The translations under genes were made by a program, and so were the position numbers. A model generated the notes under the pieces. The model was not told the DNA's origin. It saw only the letters and a list, made by a program, of their open reading frames with translations, and did no database searches. From Marispirochaeta sp. (lineage in GTDB: Bacteria > Spirochaetota > Spirochaetia > JC444 > Marispirochaetaceae): DNA of 64,000 nucleotides. How positions within the stretch are numbered: position 1 is the stretch's first letter; every line of letters begins with the position of its first letter. Location: assembly GCF_963668165.1 (NCBI RefSeq), contig NZ_OY764209.1, positions 1,364,001 through 1,428,000 on the forward strand, given 5' to 3'. This document shows positions 43,829 through 53,590 of this stretch, in pieces.

Positions 43829-44665
43829 ATGGCCCGTTGTACCGTACCTGATGCAGACGCGATTCTGGATAGGGAGTTTTCAGTTCTGGACAAGGGCTTT
43901 GTCAGACTGGTTGATTATATGGGGGGCGACGAGAGGATCGTCCAGGCCGCCCGGGTAAGCTACGGTGCCGGTACCAAGAGTTACCGTCAGGACAAAGGCT
44001 TGATCTCCTACCTGCTGCGGAACGAGCATACCAGTCCTTTTGAGCAGGTTGTATTGACCTTCCACGTCAAAATGCCGATTTTCGTGGCCCGCCAGTGGAT
44101 CCGGCACAGGACGGCCCGGCTTAACGAGATTTCCGGCCGTTATTCGATCATGAAAGATGAGTTCTATGTACCTGCTCCGGAGGATATTTCCGGCCAGAGT
44201 GAGAATAACAAGCAGGGGCGTCAGGAAGCTCCCCTGCCGGGAGATGCGGCGGATACTATTCGCGGGATTCTCACGGAAGGGCAGAAACGGGCCTATGGTG
44301 AATACTCCGACCTTATAGAACGGGGGCTCGCGAGAGAACTGGCTCGGGTCAATCTCCCTTTGAGCCTCTACACAGAATGGTACTGGCAAATGGACCTGCA
44401 CAACCTGTTTCATTTTCTTAAATTGCGGCTTGATCCCCACGCTCAGCGGGAGATTCGGCTCTATGCAGAGGTCGTGCTATCCCTCGCCGAAAGGGTTGCC
44501 CCCATAGCATGCGAGGCATTCCGTTCCCACATTCTCGGCAGTGCCAGGTTCTCCGTCCAGGAACTTGAAGCCCTGCGGCGGATGGTACAGGGGACTGATC
44601 ATGGTCTTGAAGGCCGGGCGGCGGAACTCTTTCTGGCAAAGCTGGAGAAGGGCAGCGAGGTATAA
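43829..44665 (+). CDS. thyX: FAD-dependent thymidylate synthase
   Basis: A 278-residue flavin enzyme that methylates dUMP to dTMP and releases tetrahydrofolate, so it does not need DHFR to recycle the cofactor. The motif R92-H93-R94 with RHRTARLNEISGRY is the ThyX fingerprint, and NLPLSLYTEWYWQMDLHNLFHFLKLR is the conserved C-terminal block. gagga precedes the ATG, and a promoter is at 43764-43792. It is convergent with the broken kinase. Confidence 0.96.
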   Translation: MARCTVPDADAILDREFSVLDKGFVRLVDYMGGDERIVQAARVSYGAGTKSYRQDKGLISYLLRNEHTSPFEQVVLTFHVKMPIFVARQWIRHRTARLNEISGRYSIMKDEFYVPAPEDISGQSENNKQGRQEAPLPGDAADTIRGILTEGQKRAYGEYSDLIERGLARELARVNLPLSLYTEWYWQMDLHNLFHFLKLRLDPHAQREIRLYAEVVLSLAERVAPIACEAFRSHILGSARFSVQELEALRRMVQGTDHGLEGRAAELFLAKLEKGSEV

Positions 44666-44688
44666 TCCCCGCCGATTGTCCACACTGA

Positions 44689-46787
44689 TCAGCTTTGCAG
44701 GGGCGTGTGTACGGGAAAGCGTAGAGAGAAGCCGCTTTTTCCGTTGTGAACCAGATTCCCCTTCAGCTGCTGCGTGAGATTCTCTACCAGTAAAAACCCC
44801 AAAGTATCCTGCCTGTTTCCGGCGAAGTCGAATCCGGGGCCACCATCTTCATATTCCAGAATGCAGTAATCCCCGGAACGGTGCAGTGATAGTCGAAAAT
44901 AACACTCACTATTTCTGGTCCCATATTTTATACTGTTGGTTACAAACTCCGTGACAATAATCCCCACAGGAATTGCTTCGTCCAGGTCCAGCCTGACCCT
45001 ATCTGTCTCAAGAGAGAAATCAATCACCCCTGGTCCGCTGTGAGCACTTGCCAGCTGATGCACCAGGGATTCCAGGTATTCTGCGGCGTCGATGCTGTAA
45101 AGGCCTTCCGACTGGTACAGCAGTTCATGGACAGCGGCAATGGCATTTATCCGCTGCCGGCTGTCATTAAGGATCGACAGACTTGCAGGATCCGGGGTTC
45201 TGTCCGCCTGCAGGCGTAAAAGGCTGATTACGATCTGCAGGTTGTTCTTGACCCGATGATGAACCTCCCGCAGAAGAAGCTCGTTTTCCCCGTAAGGACT
45301 GCTCGAGGAAGCGCTGATTCCGGTTTCTTTCGTTGATGTTCCGCAGGATTGTCAGGATCGCGGTTTTTCCCTGGTAACTGACCCTGGAGACCCTGCTTTC
45401 GAACTCCAGCAGGCGGCCGTCCCGACTGAAGTGGTGGACTTCGTAGTTCCTCGAGTTGCTGGTAAGGATCTCATGGACACGCCTGTCGAATTCAGCGGCG
45501 TACTGCGGGGTATCCAGCTCCTGGATGCTGAGGTTTTTAATCTCATCCACAGTGTATCCGTAATACTGCTCTACAGCTTTATTGGCGATGAGTATATTCC
45601 CGTCGGGGGCTGAACAGCATTATCACATCGGGGGCGTTGTGAAAAAGAGAGTAAAAGAGGGATTCTGCCTGTTTCCTCTGCACAATGTTTATGCCCAGAA
45701 GAACGACGAGCAGCAGCAGTAATCCCAAGGCTGCGATAATGGTGGAAAAAACCACGGGATAACGAAAGTAGATAGTATCGGGCTTGTTTATAATGGAAGA
45801 ACCGGCGGGCAGACGGTGCATCTGTATTTTATGTGTTTTCAAGGCCTGGTAATTAAAAACCGGTTTAATTTGGGGTTCTCTTATAACCGGAATATCGTCA
45901 GGAGCTGTCCCGGAAAGTATGCGGAGAGCTATCTCCGCGGCGGCTGTTCCCTGATGCTCCACATCCAGCACTATCCCTCCTACTGCCCCGAAGCGGATAG
46001 CCTGATCCCATGCGGAGTACACAGGAAGTCCCGTACCAGTCAGCAGGGAAATGCTCTCCCGGTAATTAAAGTCACTGCCGGTTCTATCCCGCCAAAAACC
46101 GAGATTAAGAATCACCGCGTTTTCAGGCAGCCGATTCAGCCTGCTTGTGAGTTCCACAGAATCATATCCAAAGAAGACTTCATACCGGAGCCTCGGGCTT
46201 TGGGGATTATTAATCAGGTCCAGGAAGCGACGGGTGTTTTCGCTTCCTGAGACAGTATAATCCGCTACCGCCGCGACTGTTGTGCCGATTCCGTGGAGCC
46301 GGGATATGAGGGAAAGATTAGAAGCCAGATCGATATCTTCAGCTATGCCGGTTATTCCTGACGGCAGCTGGTTTTCGTAGGTATCGAAATTGATGATACC
46401 GCAAAATACAATGGGAACCCCCCGAAACAGGGTATCCCGATAATCAAGAGCAAAACGGAGGGCATTATCGTCGCTGACGATAAGTAAATCGATTCGGGAG
46501 TCCTGGTATTTGCTTGCCAGGTATCGGGCAAAATCACTGCTGAACTCCTGCGGTGCAAACCGTTTTGCATCCAGGTATTCAATAAACAGGTCGTGTTCCG
46601 TCTCTGAAGCTCCAAAGCCGTGTTGTATTCCCGTATGAATGGCCTCAGTCCAGGGAAAATCTGCATGGTAGGAGTGGATAACCAGAACCCTGGATGCCGG
46701 ACCGGCATAGGCAGAGAGGGGAGACAGCAGGATAAGGATTACTATGAACAGTCTGAAAACTCTTACTACTCTTAACGCTTTATGCAT
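44689..46787 (-). pseudogene. Sensor histidine kinase (periplasmic ABC-sub-bind sensor, PAS, HisKA_2) with two one-base frameshifts
   Basis: Three frames read in order give one kinase of about 700 residues: signal peptide, a periplasmic binding domain (SRVLVIHSYHADFPWTEAIHTGI), a membrane helix, PAS, HisKA_2 (LLLREVHHRVKNNLQI) and HATPase (VTEFVTNSIKYGTRN, DGGPGFDF, LGFLLVENL). The first shift is a run of five C where four would read FSPDGNILIANKAV (near 45605). The second is an extra T where TCCTAC would read QSYGENELLLREV (near 45297). Both are single-base insertions, one in a homopolymer, so either decay or sequencing error is possible. A TTGCCC-17-TACAAT promoter lies upstream (46851-46823). 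Confidence 0.85.
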
Positions 46788-46863
46788 GTTTCATGTTGTT
46801 GCAAAAAATAAAATGTCTGGACATTGTAAAGGAGTTTTCTTGCAGGGGCAAGCTTAATAACAG

Positions 46864-49365
46864 TTACGGTTGAAACAGGGGCTGTTCTTCGAAACTGTCG
46901 TCGGTCTCCCGATAGGATACGAGGGCCGGTGAGCGGTGCCGCTCGGCTTCTGCGGTAGTGCGGGCGGCGAGTTTCATCATTTTAGAGGCGCTCCAGGTCG
47001 GATGGTAGCTTACAAGACCAATATGAAGTCCCAGGTCCGGCAGTTTTTCCAGAATAGCAGAGGTCAGCCGGCGGCAGAAAAGCCGGGCGTTCTCACCGTT
47101 GGTTTCCTGCAGGACAACAGGGATTGAATCATCGGGCATCCTGAAAGGCTTGTCGGAGTATTCACGAATCTCTCCCCTGATGCAGTGTCCTATCACCCGC
47201 AGTCTGTCGTCCCGTTCTTCGGGATCGAGGATCCTCAGCTCGGGAACCGAGAGGGTTATTATGGTTAAGGGGAGCCCCGCGGCATGATAATTTTCTACAG
47301 CGTTCTGTACTACCGGGGAATACTCCTTTGTATCCAGCAGTCCGGAAACCCTGTCAGTATGCTCCTTTTCTTCCTTGAGGAACTCCTCCGGGGGAGTAAG
47401 CTCTATATCGTTGCTTTCGATAATGCGGGCTGTCTCCATACCGGGAACAGAATAGATTGGGATTTCCCGGTGGCCCTCTTCGTGACGATAGAGGGGAAAC
47501 TGACTGGACAGGTACAGGTAACTTTCCGGATTGTTAACCAGATAGTCCAGGTATCCCAGGATCAGCGCTGTGTGGGAAACAAGGTTTCTGTTATCCTGAG
47601 GCAAGCCCTTTTTCTTCAGGTAGCGTCGGAAACGCTGGACAACAAAGCTGTCGATCTCAAAATGGAAAGGCGCGTTTGCGTTGCGGATTCCCGGCATAAA
47701 GCTTTCGGGATTCGGACGCAGGGATTCCACGAGAAGATGATGGAAGCCCGAAACAGTAGTATGGAGCTGGGGCAGGCTGCGTTCGTCGGAATAGATATTC
47801 CCCCGGGCAGAAACCTGCAGATGAGGCAGAAGACTGCGCCGGATCCGGAGCATAAGAAGGCTGTCCTGTTTTATCCCGGACTCGCTGTGGCGGTACTCCG
47901 GTGAGCGTTCAAGCTGCCTGCAATAGTCAACCAGTTCATTTACCAGGCGTCCGCAGACAAGTTCGTCCAGCAGACGGTGCCATCCGGATAAATAACCGTC
48001 GATTTCACCTTGTATTTCTGTCGCATTCTCGTCATCGTCAAGGACCTCTCCGAATATTACCTGCCGGAAACCGTAGAGGAACTCCTGAAGAATCGCTAAA
48101 AGAACCGCGAGCTGGTGCAGCGGGTTACGGGGATGGAAGAGGTCCGCATTCTTGGGAAAACTAAGGATTGATTTAAAATAGCGGAACATGTCGGGAAAAC
48201 CGGCGGGGTCTTCGAAACCGCTTTGCGGAAACATGCGGGTAAGAAATCCCTGGGCCTTTATTGCCTCCTCCGGCAGTTCGGTTCCTTCTCCGTTTTCCGT
48301 CTCCTGTTCTTCGGGTTTGTCATCGTTTTCACTCTTCTCTCCGGCCTCTTCCTCCTCCGGCATAATTTCCGTTTCTGTCTCGGGAAACAGCTCCTGGGGC
48401 AGCTTTTTCAGAACATCATCCTTTGTAAGAGAAAGGTACTCCAGAATCTGAGGACGAAAGTAGCCGAAGATTTCCGGATACGGAGCATAGGGCAGGTCCG
48501 CAAGCTTTACCAGCAACGGAGCGCAGCGCCGCCGTATATCGGTGAAGAGGTGAAACAGCTCCTGCTTCAGGGTGCTGCCAATGCGTTTTATGCGCTCCGC
48601 TTCACCGGAGTCCGGGGGGTATGCCATCAGATCGAGGTCGAAGAGCCGTTTTATTGCTGGAAGGATATCTTCCACCTGGTCCAGATCCATCAGCTTGATA
48701 AAGGGCCGGTACAGCGCCTGGCAGAGTTTGCCCGCAGCGCTTAATGGCTGATTTCGGGGCGACCGCTGCAGTACTGTCAATTCCTGATGGATTGCCTCGA
48801 TGTTCCAGCTTTTTAGAATCGTCAAAATCTGCAGGCAGCGATGGTCCAGAAGAGACGGGACCTCTTCCCGGCGATTTATTGACATCAGGGACCGGACCGC
48901 CAGGACAAGGCGCTCCAGAGAGTAATAAAATACCTGGTCCGCTTTTATAATAAATCGGGGATGCAACTGTTCATGGAGGGGAAGGATAAAGGAGAACAGG
49001 CTTCCTACAGCCTGGTGACGGGGGATAAGGGCGAATTCCGCCGAAGAGGCCCAGAAATTGATCCGGATCCGGTCCAGGTACCCTGGATGACGCCGCAGCT
49101 GCTCGGGTTCTGGTTCCCTTTTTCCGGATTCCGAGGGGTAGTCTGCCGACGGTGTGTAGATTATCCGGGGATCAGTTGTTCTGCGGTTGAGCATCTTAAG
49201 GCGCAGGTATTTTTCTTCCAGCTCCGGAGGTGTACGCTCAACCCCGACATCTCCGCCGAAGATCTGTGCCATTTTTCTGGCTTCATCTTCGGTCAGATCC
49301 CCGAGGTTATGCCTGGTTCGGTCAAGCTCTCCCGGATCGTAGCGTTCCGGAGGATATTTAGGCAT
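46864..49365 (-). CDS. Large hypothetical protein with a degenerate GGDEF-like C-terminus
   Basis: A soluble 833-residue protein that I do not recognise as a named family. About residues 1-340 are helical; about 330-390 form an acidic linker (EEEEAGEKSENDDKPEEQETE style); the C-terminal 170 residues follow the GGDEF pattern: LPLTIITLSVPELRIL, RDDRLRVIGHCIRGEIREYSDKPFRM, then PDDSIPVVLQ where GGDEF would be, and LHIGLVSYHP. Loss of the GG(D/E)EF loop means no cyclase activity is expected; it may bind nucleotides or proteins. ggagttccgcc precedes the ATG. Last gene of a five-gene operon. Confidence 0.65.
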   Translation of the reverse strand: MPKYPPERYDPGELDRTRHNLGDLTEDEARKMAQIFGGDVGVERTPPELEEKYLRLKMLNRRTTDPRIIYTPSADYPSESGKREPEPEQLRRHPGYLDRIRINFWASSAEFALIPRHQAVGSLFSFILPLHEQLHPRFIIKADQVFYYSLERLVLAVRSLMSINRREEVPSLLDHRCLQILTILKSWNIEAIHQELTVLQRSPRNQPLSAAGKLCQALYRPFIKLMDLDQVEDILPAIKRLFDLDLMAYPPDSGEAERIKRIGSTLKQELFHLFTDIRRRCAPLLVKLADLPYAPYPEIFGYFRPQILEYLSLTKDDVLKKLPQELFPETETEIMPEEEEAGEKSENDDKPEEQETENGEGTELPEEAIKAQGFLTRMFPQSGFEDPAGFPDMFRYFKSILSFPKNADLFHPRNPLHQLAVLLAILQEFLYGFRQVIFGEVLDDDENATEIQGEIDGYLSGWHRLLDELVCGRLVNELVDYCRQLERSPEYRHSESGIKQDSLLMLRIRRSLLPHLQVSARGNIYSDERSLPQLHTTVSGFHHLLVESLRPNPESFMPGIRNANAPFHFEIDSFVVQRFRRYLKKKGLPQDNRNLVSHTALILGYLDYLVNNPESYLYLSSQFPLYRHEEGHREIPIYSVPGMETARIIESNDIELTPPEEFLKEEKEHTDRVSGLLDTKEYSPVVQNAVENYHAAGLPLTIITLSVPELRILDPEERDDRLRVIGHCIRGEIREYSDKPFRMPDDSIPVVLQETNGENARLFCRRLTSAILEKLPDLGLHIGLVSYHPTWSASKMMKLAARTTAEAERHRSPALVSYRETDDSFEEQPLFQP

Positions 49366-49376
49366 GGCGGAACTCC

Positions 49377-50303
49377 CTATTCAAGGACAATCTCCATTCC
49401 TTCCCGGGCACCTTCGATCAGCATGTTTGTCTTTGATTTTATTCTTCCCCGGTAATTATCGATAAGGTCATCCAGCTGCTCATCGGTCCGCAGCGGATCG
49501 TGATGAAACAGCAGCAGATGTTTTACTCCCGCTTTATGGGCGGAATTGACGGCGAATTCAAAGGTGGAATGGCCCCACCCGATTTTTGATTCAACGTACT
49601 CCTGATGGGTATACTGGGTGTCGTGGATCAACAGGTCAGCCCCCTGGAAAAAACGGAGCAGCTTTTCGTTTTCCTCTTTTGCCGCCCTCTCTCCCTCTTC
49701 CGCGGCAATCGGGTCATATCCCGGGTCATCAGGATTGGTGGGGAATACATTGCGGAAAGGCTCTGTATCGTAGGCTGTGCAGAAGACCTTGCCGCGATAT
49801 TCGAAGCGGTATCCCAGGCAGAGGATGGGATGGTTCAGGTATTTTGTGGTTACCCAGAGTCCGTCTCCAAGGTCCATGGAAGACTCTTTCAGGGGGTGGT
49901 AACTGATATTAGCCGCCAGTTCCGAGTGTTTTACCGGAAAGTAGCGATATGAAAGCTGTCCTCCCACAATATCCTTGAGCCCCTCTTCTTCATAGGTAAC
50001 CGGGCCGTAGACTTTAAGCTTTGTACTGGGGATGAATATCGGCACAAAAAAGGGAAACCCCATAATATGGTCCCAGTGGGTGTGGGAAATAAACAGGGAT
50101 GTATCAATGGGTCCCCTGGGCAGATCGTGCTGCATAAGGTAATTCCCCAGTGCCCTGATTCCTGATCCGGCGTCGATGATGAAGAGCCTCTCTTCCTCTC
50201 CGACTCTGAGTTCAATGCAAGCGGTGTTGCCGCCGTAGGCGACAGTTGTTTCTCCCGGGCAGGGGATTGAACCTCGAACCCCCCACAATCGTATTTTCAT
50301 CAT
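49377..50303 (-). CDS. MBL-fold metallo-hydrolase
   Basis: This 308-residue metallo-beta-lactamase-fold enzyme opens with KIRLWGVRGSIPCPG and GGNTACIEL, has the zinc motif SHTHWDHIMGFP, a further ligand in AYDTEP, LLIHDTQYTHQEY, and LFHHDP. This subgroup is often near signalling genes and is thought to be a phosphodiesterase-like hydrolase; the substrate is unknown. An ATG-ATG pair makes the exact start ambiguous by one codon. It lies between the HDOD and the degenerate GGDEF gene, with 11-19 bp gaps. Confidence 0.85.
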   Translation of the reverse strand: MMKIRLWGVRGSIPCPGETTVAYGGNTACIELRVGEEERLFIIDAGSGIRALGNYLMQHDLPRGPIDTSLFISHTHWDHIMGFPFFVPIFIPSTKLKVYGPVTYEEEGLKDIVGGQLSYRYFPVKHSELAANISYHPLKESSMDLGDGLWVTTKYLNHPILCLGYRFEYRGKVFCTAYDTEPFRNVFPTNPDDPGYDPIAAEEGERAAKEENEKLLRFFQGADLLIHDTQYTHQEYVESKIGWGHSTFEFAVNSAHKAGVKHLLLFHHDPLRTDEQLDDLIDNYRGRIKSKTNMLIEGAREGMEIVLE

Positions 50304-50322
50304 ACCCTGGGTCCTTCTTTTA

Positions 50323-51198
50323 TCAGGTCGCGATCTTTAAAAAGATCCGCGCCTTTTCAATCTCACGTAATACCTGGTCCTCAATATCGTCGAACCACTC
50401 CATATCCACATCGATAGCCTGAAAGACCTCGGCGGGCACACTCATGGGATACCGGTCTCCGGCAAAGCCGATTTCAAAGGTGTTGGCAAAGTAATTGGCC
50501 GCGGTTACAGCATACACAATCTTCCAGTGGGCGCCCTCATAGCCTAAAGGGGCATGGTGAAAGCTGACGGCATCCTGGATTTCCTGGTTCAGACGCCAGC
50601 GCTGTAATATAATTCTGGCCACTTCGCAATGGTGGATACCTATTACAGTTTTTTCTGCCTGTATCAGCGGTGTCTGTTCTCTGTCGGAATTCTGCATCGC
50701 CGCTACGTAAGGGTCAGCCAGACGGTTGTTCAGGGGAATCTTGCCTATGTCATGGAGCAGTCCTGCCATGAAGTACTCTTCAAGCCGTTTGGGGTCCACC
50801 TTGAGCTTCTTCGCGATCAGCTTGGAGGTTACGCCCACACAGAGGCTATGGCGCCAGAATCCGTCCATATTGAGACCTTTGGCGGAGGATCCTTTGCCTA
50901 TATTTGCCAGGACAGCAGTACTCAGGGCAAGGTTCTTGACGGTATTGATACCGAGCATAATTATTGCCCGCACCAGGGAGGTTATCTCCTGGGACAAGCC
51001 GTAATAGGCGGAGTTGATTAGTTTCATCACCTTGCCCATGAGAACCGGATCGAGGCTGATTACCTGGTTAAGGTCCGCCGGAGACGCATTGGGATCATTA
51101 GAAATCTCCATGATCTTGGTGACGCTGGTTGGCAGACTCGGCATCTTATCGATATAGATCTTTAAGGCGTACAGATAATTCTTTTTATGACTCTCCAT
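50323..51198 (-). CDS. HDOD-domain protein
   Basis: A 291-residue protein made up of one HDOD domain: MPSLPTSVTKIMEISNDPNASPADLNQVISLDP at the start, VMKLINSAYYGLSQEITSLVRAIIMLGINTVKNLALS, and the HD motif AGLLHDIGKIPLNNRL. No output domain is attached. It overlaps the TPR gene by 14 nt. It is a paralogue of the HDOD protein at 33384-34592. Its role is regulatory but unknown. Confidence 0.87.
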   Translation of the reverse strand: MESHKKNYLYALKIYIDKMPSLPTSVTKIMEISNDPNASPADLNQVISLDPVLMGKVMKLINSAYYGLSQEITSLVRAIIMLGINTVKNLALSTAVLANIGKGSSAKGLNMDGFWRHSLCVGVTSKLIAKKLKVDPKRLEEYFMAGLLHDIGKIPLNNRLADPYVAAMQNSDREQTPLIQAEKTVIGIHHCEVARIILQRWRLNQEIQDAVSFHHAPLGYEGAHWKIVYAVTAANYFANTFEIGFAGDRYPMSVPAEVFQAIDVDMEWFDDIEDQVLREIEKARIFLKIAT

Positions 51199-53590
51199 GC
51201 TCGTCTCGCTTCATAGTTTTCAGTATTTCAGAAATCCGGTGGTGCAGGGCAACCCCGATCTCCGGGTTCGGCAGGTAGGTGGAGAGTTCTCCCATGAAAG
51301 AAAGGGTACTCTTGATTTTTCCCGGTTTCAAGACTAATTTCTCCTCCTTTTGATCGGAAGGCGGCATATAGCGTGATACCTGCTGTCGGAGAGAAGGCCG
51401 ACCGGCAAGTCTGTCCCGAAGAGCCTCCAGTCGCAGCCGCATATCGCTGTTAACGTACTCACTGCGACGCTCATCGGGAAGATAGCGTGTCAGATTCTCC
51501 AGATGGGATAACAGCTCCGCTGGGCTTTCCTCTTTCTGCTTGTCCGTCTGTACCGGAACGTCAGGTTTTGTCTTCTTCTTTTTACGCGGCCGGTTTACAG
51601 AAAGTCTGAGCTGACCCAGGTCCACCGAACCTCCAAGCTCAATTTTATTTGAGGCCGGCGGCCATCCTTGAAAGGTGATGTTTATCGGGCGTTCGGGTTC
51701 ATGGGTATTCGTATTCTGTTGTGCGGTATCAGAGGAGTGGTTCTCTGCAGACGGCGCTGGCGGTCCAGTCGGTACAGACTGAAAGGGTGCCGGTGTTGTA
51801 TTTCCTGCTATCTGTTTCTCCTCAGGTTCCTCTTCTTCTTGTTCTTCCAGTGGAAACTCCGGTATTTCCTCTTCCATCTCAATAAGGTTAAGACGTTCTT
51901 CGTCCTCGTTTATTACGATCACCGGTTCAATCCCGCCTACATCGATCAGCTGAGCCGGCTGGTCCAGATCGGGAATGGTATCAAAAAAGAGGCTTTCCTC
52001 TTCACGGAGCAGCTCCGGTTCCACCTCGCCCTCATCCTGGTCCAGGTAACGCTTCAGGTTTTCTTCCCAAAGCTTTTCGTGTTCCTCCGCAAAGGCTTCG
52101 ACAGTCTCCTCGTAAAGGTGTAAAGTCTGCTGCAGTTTGTCCAGATCCAGGGTGGCATCCCGCTCTCCCTGCATGTTTACGAGGGTCTCGGTAACCCGTA
52201 ATGCTTCCTCACGGTTCCCCGCACCCCGGTGGGCGCGGATCAGGGTCTCAAGAAGCTCTTCATCGTGGGGTGATTCTTCGTACAGTTCGTTGAGGATGGC
52301 CAGTGCTTCGCTGTAGAGGTTCTCATAGAGATAGAGCTTGGCCAGAAGGAGCCTGGCGGCCTGATGCTTTGGATCTCTGGCCAGAATACCGGAAACCTGG
52401 GAGATCGCCTGTTTGTACTCCTTCATCTCTTTATACAGCAGTGCGAGATTAAGGGCGGTTTCAAGGTCCTCCGGCGAGAGGGTTAAGGCCCGGTTAAATG
52501 CCTGTACTGCCCGCTTCCGGTCATCTCTTGTAAGATACAGGTTGCCCAGAAGGGCATACGCGAACCCGGCCTTTGGGTTGTGATCCAGAATAAAACGGAT
52601 CTCCTCCTTGGCCTGATGCACCTTCCCGATTTTTACCGCCAGACGGGCGATCTTTTCCCGTACATCCAGGTCTGACGGAGCCTTTTGCTTCATCGTCTGC
52701 AGGTGTGCCCAGGCCTTGTCGTATTCTTCAAGCTCTTCGAGTTCGGTTCCAAGATTGATGCTGGCGCGGGAATATGAGGGGTCCTTGGCCACAGCGCGGT
52801 TCAGGTAGTCAAGGGCTTCTGAATGACGGCCCTGGACGCTGAGTACTACGGCGTAGTTATTGTTCAGTTTCGGGTTCTCTGCGTCCAGTTCAAGTGCGTT
52901 TCCCAGCACCCGGGCGGCTTCATCGTATTTGCCGGTTTTTTCCAGGAGTATACCGAGATTATTCATCCCATCAACCCAGTTGGGCCGGGCCTTGAGTGCC
53001 TGGCGGTAGGATTCAATGGCCTCGGGGATACGTTCTTCCGCTTGATAGCTGATACCCAAATTGTAGCGAAGGGTCGGGTTGTTCGGATCCTGCCGCAGTC
53101 CATGGGTATAGAGTTCTTCTGCTGCCCAGTGGTCTCCCCGGTTTTCATAGAGATTTCCCAGGTTGTTATAGGCACGGCTGAAAGCCGGGTCGATTTCGAT
53201 AGCCTTGCGATAGTAGGTCTCTGCTTCTTCCGGTTCGTCCATCTGCTTGTACACATTTGCCAGGTTGTACCAGATGTCTGCCCGCTCAGGCGCAAGCTCT
53301 TTGGCTCTCTCCAGAGCCCCGACAGCAGCAGGGAGATTATCCTCGAGGCGGTAAACGATACCGATATTGTTGAGAGCCTCCGGGTTTCGGTCGTCCAGTT
53401 CCAGGGATTCCTGATAGGCTTGAATTGCCTGATTGTAGCGGCCCATCTTTGTGTAGATGTTGCCCAGGAAGAGCAGGATGCCCGGGTGTAATGGTTTTTG
53501 TTTGTGCATTTTCCGGGCACAGCTTTCCGCTGTTTTCCAGTCCCTTAATAGAAAGGCCTTTCTCGACCTGCCTGCAAGATCGTTCAGCAC
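51185..53590 (-). CDS. TPR-repeat protein
   Basis: This 801-residue protein has about twelve tetratricopeptide repeats (about 1-470), for example YNQAIQAYQESLELDDRNPEALNNIG and EEAETYYRKAIEIDPAFSRAYNNLG. The rest is an acidic region (EEEIPEFPLEEQEEEEPEEKQ), a Pro/Ser-rich linker and a basic C-terminus (RPRKKKKTKPD). There is no signal peptide, so it should be cytoplasmic and act as a scaffold. It starts with GTG at 53590, one base overlapping the LamG stop, with ggag nearby. It is co-transcribed with the HDOD and LamG genes. Confidence 0.85.
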   Translation of the reverse strand: MLNDLAGRSRKAFLLRDWKTAESCARKMHKQKPLHPGILLFLGNIYTKMGRYNQAIQAYQESLELDDRNPEALNNIGIVYRLEDNLPAAVGALERAKELAPERADIWYNLANVYKQMDEPEEAETYYRKAIEIDPAFSRAYNNLGNLYENRGDHWAAEELYTHGLRQDPNNPTLRYNLGISYQAEERIPEAIESYRQALKARPNWVDGMNNLGILLEKTGKYDEAARVLGNALELDAENPKLNNNYAVVLSVQGRHSEALDYLNRAVAKDPSYSRASINLGTELEELEEYDKAWAHLQTMKQKAPSDLDVREKIARLAVKIGKVHQAKEEIRFILDHNPKAGFAYALLGNLYLTRDDRKRAVQAFNRALTLSPEDLETALNLALLYKEMKEYKQAISQVSGILARDPKHQAARLLLAKLYLYENLYSEALAILNELYEESPHDEELLETLIRAHRGAGNREEALRVTETLVNMQGERDATLDLDKLQQTLHLYEETVEAFAEEHEKLWEENLKRYLDQDEGEVEPELLREEESLFFDTIPDLDQPAQLIDVGGIEPVIVINEDEERLNLIEMEEEIPEFPLEEQEEEEPEEKQIAGNTTPAPFQSVPTGPPAPSAENHSSDTAQQNTNTHEPERPINITFQGWPPASNKIELGGSVDLGQLRLSVNRPRKKKKTKPDVPVQTDKQKEESPAELLSHLENLTRYLPDERRSEYVNSDMRLRLEALRDRLAGRPSLRQQVSRYMPPSDQKEEKLVLKPGKIKSTLSFMGELSTYLPNPEIGVALHHRISEILKTMKRDEHGES

